A DNA stretch of 64,000 bases from Selenomonadaceae bacterium (GTDB lineage: Bacteria > Bacillota > Negativicutes > Selenomonadales > Selenomonadaceae), in assembly GCA_017428215.1 (NCBI GenBank), contig JAFRRH010000064.1:62001-126000 (forward strand), written 5' to 3'. Below the pieces are notes generated by a model. The model was not told the origin of the DNA, did no database searches, and saw nothing but the letters and a program-made list of their open reading frames with translations. Shown piece by piece: positions 60,692-64,000 of this stretch; the first letter of the stretch is position 1; every line of letters begins with the position of its first letter. Position numbers and translations under genes: made by a program.

Positions 60692-61685
60692 TTTTTTGAA
60701 TGACAATTTCTATTTGATATTCGCCGTCACTATGAACAAGTGGGTCGATTATTGTGTGCCCTTCGTCGCAAGTCTTAATATATTTGATGTCGTAACCTTC
60801 AAGGGCATTTTTTATTTCTTCAACAATATCAAGAGTATCGGGCGGTTCAGAGCGTCCGATTAAAAACATGTGCTTATGGTCGTTATTCCAGCGCGAGGGC
60901 AGTTGTTTTCTTTTTTCGTAAAGGTCGCGGTGCGGAATGGCAAGCAAAAGATAACCGCCCTTTTTGACGACACGGAACCAATTTTTCAACGCAGTTTGCA
61001 CGTCGTACATATGCTCCAGACAATGCGACGAATAAACAAAGTCAAAGCTCTCGTCATCTATTCCTGCAAGATATTGCGCGTCACCATTCCGAAAATCCCA
61101 ACCTGAACAGTCTGGAACAATTATATCGCCGCCATAGCCAACGTCTAGCCCCTCACCTTTGCAGTACTTGTCGAAAAAACCTTCGCGGACTCGTCTGTCG
61201 TGAGCTTTTGCAGTTTCACCGGCATATTCTCTATAAATTTCGGCAGGTGCTTTTTGGAAGGGAACTTCCGGTGGAAGCTTTGGTAGAATAAAAATTTCGT
61301 CAAGCGGACAGTGACATTTAAAGATTGGATCGGCAGTCACGGAAAAGTAGCTGTTGCCTCCGTCAAAAAATTGTTTCCACATTCCATAAGTCATGGAAAT
61401 TTTTTTGTGGTCGATTCCTAAATCAAGAAGTTGTTGCCTCAATTCAAAATCCGCACCGATGATATAAATCTTATCGAATTTAGTTTTATCGAGTTGAATG
61501 GAAGAAACTTCTTTCATCTTAACTTTTAAAAGATTTTGATTCAACCCGCAATGAAATTTATATAATTTTTGGTCGCTAAGCTCAAGGAATCCGGTAAGAT
61601 CTACACCAGATTGAAGTTTGGCATTGCTAAGAATTTCAGTAAAAAACTTGTAGTACTTTGCTCTGGCAAAAACAATGCACCGCAA
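60684..61685 (-). CDS. SAM-dependent methyltransferase with unknown N-terminal half
   Basis: 333 residues from TTG 61685, with GAGGAGG upstream. The C-terminal half has a Methyltransf_11-like fold: GEGLDVGYGGDIIVPDCSGWD near residue 177, FDFVYSSHCLEHMYDVQTALKNW near 208 and KKGGYLLLAIPHRDLYEK near 237. The N-terminal ~150 residues are only loosely Rossmann-like (IYIIGADFELRQQLLDLGI) and I do not recognise them. In GT-rich regions such proteins can modify surface sugars, but the substrate here is unknown. Its stop codon lies in a heptad repeat. Confidence 0.72.
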   Translation of the reverse strand: MRCIVFARAKYYKFFTEILSNAKLQSGVDLTGFLELSDQKLYKFHCGLNQNLLKVKMKEVSSIQLDKTKFDKIYIIGADFELRQQLLDLGIDHKKISMTYGMWKQFFDGGNSYFSVTADPIFKCHCPLDEIFILPKLPPEVPFQKAPAEIYREYAGETAKAHDRRVREGFFDKYCKGEGLDVGYGGDIIVPDCSGWDFRNGDAQYLAGIDDESFDFVYSSHCLEHMYDVQTALKNWFRVVKKGGYLLLAIPHRDLYEKRKQLPSRWNNDHKHMFLIGRSEPPDTLDIVEEIKNALEGYDIKYIKTCDEGHTIIDPLVHSDGEYQIEIVIQKIS

Positions 61686-61686
61686 T

Positions 61687-62556
61687 TTATAATCCTCCTC
61701 GAAGTTTATATAAAATATTTTTCATATCATTGGGCAAGGGTGCAGTGAAATTCATTTGCTTCCCTGTCGTCGGGTGAATCAAATTCAATGTGTGCGAGTG
61801 AAGTGCTTGCCCCGTTATGTCGAAAGGATTTTTCCGCGCAGTATATTTTATATCGCCAAGTAGCGGGTGCCCGATTGCCGTCATGTGAATGCGGATTTGA
61901 TGTGTCCTGCCCGTTTGAAGCTTGCACTCAACGTAAGTAAAATTTTTAAACCGCTCAAGGACTTTAAACTCTGTGACTGCAGGCTTGCCATTCGGGACAA
62001 TCGCCATTTTTTTACGGTCAACTTTATCGCGCCCGATTGTCCCCGTGATAATTCCCGCGTTGTCAGTCAACACGCCGTGAACAATCGCCAAATAAGTCCG
62101 CGTCGCAATTTTGTCCTTAATCTGCGCGGCTAAGCTCAAATGCGCGGTGTCAGTCTTCGCAACAACCATAACGCCGGAAGTATCCTTATCAAGGCGGTGA
62201 ACAATGCCAGGACGCTTTACGCCGTTAATGCCCGATAAATCACTGCAGTGATACAACAGCGCATTTACTAAAGTTCCGTGCTTGACGGTTTCGGCGGGGT
62301 GAACAGTCATTCCGCGAGCTTTGTTGATGACGATTAAGTCCGCGTCTTCGTAGAGAATATCCAGCGGCAAATTTTCGGGCAAATATTCAACGTCAGCGGC
62401 GTCGACTTCCTTAATAGAAATTTCTTCGTCGCCATTAAGTTTGAAACTGGCTTTAACTTTTGCGCCGTCAACGGTTATCAGTCCGTCCGCGATTAATTTC
62501 TGAACATGCGAACGAGTTTTGCCAAGTTTTTCGCTAAGGTATAAGTCAAGCCTCAT
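61687..62556 (-). CDS. rluD: Large-subunit pseudouridine synthase RluD-like
   Basis: 289 residues. An N-terminal S4 RNA-binding domain (MRLDLYLSEKLGKTRSHVQKLIADG) precedes the catalytic domain with LIVINKARGMTVHPA near residue 74, the catalytic aspartate in GIVHRLDKDTSGVMVVAKT near 120 and the RTHQIRIHMTAIGHPLLGD region near 215. It isomerises uridines in 23S rRNA helix 69. It overlaps lspA by four bases, in the common divIVA-lspA-rluD order of Firmicutes. Confidence 0.93.
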   Translation of the reverse strand: MRLDLYLSEKLGKTRSHVQKLIADGLITVDGAKVKASFKLNGDEEISIKEVDAADVEYLPENLPLDILYEDADLIVINKARGMTVHPAETVKHGTLVNALLYHCSDLSGINGVKRPGIVHRLDKDTSGVMVVAKTDTAHLSLAAQIKDKIATRTYLAIVHGVLTDNAGIITGTIGRDKVDRKKMAIVPNGKPAVTEFKVLERFKNFTYVECKLQTGRTHQIRIHMTAIGHPLLGDIKYTARKNPFDITGQALHSHTLNLIHPTTGKQMNFTAPLPNDMKNILYKLRGGL

Positions 62557-63074
62557 CGTTCAGTTTCCACCTTGCCCGCGTCAAGCCGAAAAATTATCGC
62601 GTAAATCATAAAGCCCATACCGACGACAATCGCAATATCTGCGACGTTGAAAACTGGCCAAATCCTAAAGTCAAAAAAATCTACAACATAGCCCGTTTGC
62701 GCCCTGTCGATTAAATTTGCTACCGCGCCGCTCAAAATCGCCGTTGCTCCCACTCGGAGGAAAATATCAGATTTTTTTAGGAGCGGATAAAAATAAGCAG
62801 TCGCCGCAATCAGTACCGCGCCCGTGATTAACAAAAACATTCGCTGATTAGATAAAATCCCAAAAGCCGCGCCAGGATTTAAAACGTAAGTCAAATGGAA
62901 AATGTCTTGAATAATCGGGATTGACTGCCCAGGCACCATTGAACGCATTACCAACGCTTTTGTAAATTGGTCGAGCACGACAATCCCAAAGAATAAAACT
63001 TTTTCCCAATGAACGAACGCTATCACAAACGCAAGCTCTATAATCAGCAGAATCTTTTTGAGGAAGTCAATCAC
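62553..63074 (-). CDS. lspA: Signal peptidase II (prolipoprotein signal peptidase)
   Basis: 173 residues; the GTG start overlaps divIVA by four bases and has AAGGAGG just upstream. It removes lipoprotein signal peptides. Catalytic aspartates are in VANLIDRAQTGYVVDFFDF near residue 118 and FNVADIAIVVG near 141; VLDQFTKALV near 32 and LNPGAAFGIL near 65 are family motifs. About 25 residues before the usual first membrane segment form an extra hydrophobic stretch (KKILLIIELAFVIAFVHW), giving one more helix than typical. Confidence 0.93.
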   Translation of the reverse strand: MIDFLKKILLIIELAFVIAFVHWEKVLFFGIVVLDQFTKALVMRSMVPGQSIPIIQDIFHLTYVLNPGAAFGILSNQRMFLLITGAVLIAATAYFYPLLKKSDIFLRVGATAILSGAVANLIDRAQTGYVVDFFDFRIWPVFNVADIAIVVGMGFMIYAIIFRLDAGKVETER

Positions 63075-63805
63075 TTCGCCGCCTCCTTGTCGAGTTTCGG
63101 CTTAACGGGCTTATAAGTTTTAGTTTCGTCGTTGACAGCGGATTTTTCTGCGACAGGCTTTGTTGACACGTCTACGAGATTCATCTCTAATGTATTGTCA
63201 ATGTCCTCTGACTTTTCTTCAGGCTTAGGGACTTCAACGGGCGGTTCTTTAATGGGTTTTTCAATGGGCTTTTCTGCAGGCTTATTTTCGGGCAACGGAT
63301 TTTTGTCAACCTCTTCAAAGCTCGGCAGGGTGCTGATAACATGGTTCGTTATTGCAAGCTCCGATTCAAGTATCGTGCGCATTTTCGCCAAAAAAGTATT
63401 GCGTTCGCGAATGAGCCTAGCATAATCCTCTAAAATCGCGTCGCGTTTCTTATTTGCGGCGTCAATGTGCTGTTTAGCTTCGAAATGTGCCTGGTCACGA
63501 ATTTGTTGACATTCGCGGGCGGCTTGTTCCTTAATATCGTCGGCACTTTTTTTGGCATTGGAAATAACTTCGTCCGCCGTGCGCTGAGCTACTATCAACG
63601 TATCGTTCATAGTTTTTTCCAGTCCGCGATATTGTTCAAGCTCCTTTTTACTTGTATACAGCTCATTTTTCAGCCGCTCGGTTTCGTTCAAGAGCTTTTC
63701 AAAGTCTACAACAACCTTGTCTAAAAAATCATCGACCTCGTTCTCGCTGTAGCCGCGAAAACTTTTCTTGAATTGATGATCGTGAATATCCATTGGCGTA
63801 AGCAA
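63071..63805 (-). CDS. divIVA: DivIVA-family cell-division/polarity protein
   Basis: 244 residues from TTG 63805, seven bases after GGAGGT, which gives the family's usual start MLTPMDIHDHQFKKSFRGYS. The N-terminal membrane-binding domain is followed by NEVDDFLDKVVVDFEKLLNE and a long coiled coil to about residue 150. The C-terminal part is a Pro/Glu/Lys-rich tail with repeats such as PAEKPIEKPIKEPP. DivIVA recruits partners to curved membrane at poles and septum. It is the first gene of divIVA-lspA-rluD as seen here. Confidence 0.93.
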   Translation of the reverse strand: MLTPMDIHDHQFKKSFRGYSENEVDDFLDKVVVDFEKLLNETERLKNELYTSKKELEQYRGLEKTMNDTLIVAQRTADEVISNAKKSADDIKEQAARECQQIRDQAHFEAKQHIDAANKKRDAILEDYARLIRERNTFLAKMRTILESELAITNHVISTLPSFEEVDKNPLPENKPAEKPIEKPIKEPPVEVPKPEEKSEDIDNTLEMNLVDVSTKPVAEKSAVNDETKTYKPVKPKLDKEAAK

Positions 63806-63823
63806 GTACACCACCTCCAAACT

Positions 63824-64000
63824 TTACTTGGGTTCGGGAAGTTCAAATTTCTTTTCGTACTTGAAATTGTGCCCGCCCTTAATCGGTTCTTGTTCTTGCC
63901 TTTTTTTGTCGCGTTCTTCCGCCAAATCTTCAGCCAAAAGCCACCCTGCCGCCTCCAACATTGCAACGGAAATTGACGGCGCGACCAGTTGTCCGATAAA
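63824..64000 (-). CDS. Partial unknown gene (C-terminal end only)
   Basis: The last 58 codons of a frame entering from the right edge and stopping at 63824-63826, 18 bases before the divIVA start. The visible protein is acidic and helical (LVAPSISVAMLEAAGWLLAE, DLAEERDKKRQEQE) and ends FELPEPK. It is probably co-transcribed with divIVA. I cannot assign a family from this fragment. Confidence 0.6.
   Translation of the reverse strand, partial: FIGQLVAPSISVAMLEAAGWLLAEDLAEERDKKRQEQEPIKGGHNFKYEKKFELPEPK

Noticed and set aside
63721-63966. 81-codon minus-strand frame at the right end
   Set aside because: It overlaps the divIVA start in another frame. The other frame, ending at 63824, fits the gene spacing and composition better.
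1-64000. tRNA, rRNA, riboswitch or T-box leader
   Set aside because: I found no cloverleaf, rRNA segment or recognisable leader motif, including upstream of cysE, cysS and thiN. Short structured RNAs could still be missed by eye.

Overview
This 64 kb window looks like chromosome of an anaerobic, diderm-type Firmicute, most likely a member of the Negativicutes (Selenomonadales-like). This is inferred from the Firmicute gene orders (cysE-cysS-mrnC-rlmB-rae1; divIVA-lspA-rluD), DUF2993 and DUF5693 genes after prfB, a UbiA-family MqnP-like prenyltransferase, a NimA-like flavin protein, a methylmalonyl-CoA decarboxylase and a lactate permease. TTG start codons are unusually common. I saw no rRNA, tRNA, CRISPR array or transposase gene, and no stretch longer than 300 bases without a gene.

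Layout. 1-8.9 kb: tail of a GltD-like flavin oxidoreductase, thiamine pyrophosphokinase, PBP2, an Orn/Lys/Arg decarboxylase, a long FtsA-like protein and a DAK2 protein. 8.9-14 kb: three tandem GT61-type glycosyltransferase genes with C-terminal ChW-like repeats. Each carries a poly-C tract at the same position, of 8, 10 and 6 C. Only tract lengths divisible by three keep the frame open, so copies 1 and 2 read as OFF and copy 3 as ON. Each unit also carries a copy of the last ~99 bp of the DAK2 gene. 14-17.9 kb: prfB with its programmed +1 frameshift, then DUF2993 and DUF5693 genes. 17.9-22.9 kb: four tandem GT8 glycosyltransferase genes, the fourth broken by a 10-bp tandem duplication. 23-31.4 kb: the glycogen operon glgC-glgD-glgP-glgB-glgA. 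31.5-38 kb: scpB, a double-REC protein, a GT92-type transferase, coaX, dus and an M18 aminopeptidase. 38-41.3 kb: fba, a Cof-type phosphatase, ispD, ispF. 41.4-48.5 kb: cysE, a VapBC-like pair, cysS, Mini-III with a duplicated N-terminus, a C39-like peptidase, rlmB, a frame-broken rae1/yacP and an IF2_N-domain protein. 48.5-64 kb: corA, holA, alr, a polysaccharide deacetylase, an MqnP-like prenyltransferase, a P-loop kinase, a RelBE-like pair with truncated toxin, a NimA-like protein, pnp, rlmN, a lactate permease, a methyltransferase, rluD, lspA, divIVA and a partial gene.

How it fits together. The two glycosyltransferase arrays, only 4 kb apart and on the same strand around prfB and two envelope-associated genes, look like a surface-glycan diversification locus. 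The GT61 genes appear switchable by poly-C slippage, the fourth GT8 gene may be switchable by loss of one 10-bp copy, and the repeat units show tandem amplification with conserved ends and divergent middles. This is the strongest candidate for an undescribed system here.

At genome scale, the octamer CCGCGCAG/CTGCGCGG is strongly over-represented (41 sites found by eye). Heptad repeats occur at four intergenic or gene-end sites. A ~72-bp palindrome-containing element occurs twice, each time next to a duplicated end of the neighbouring gene.
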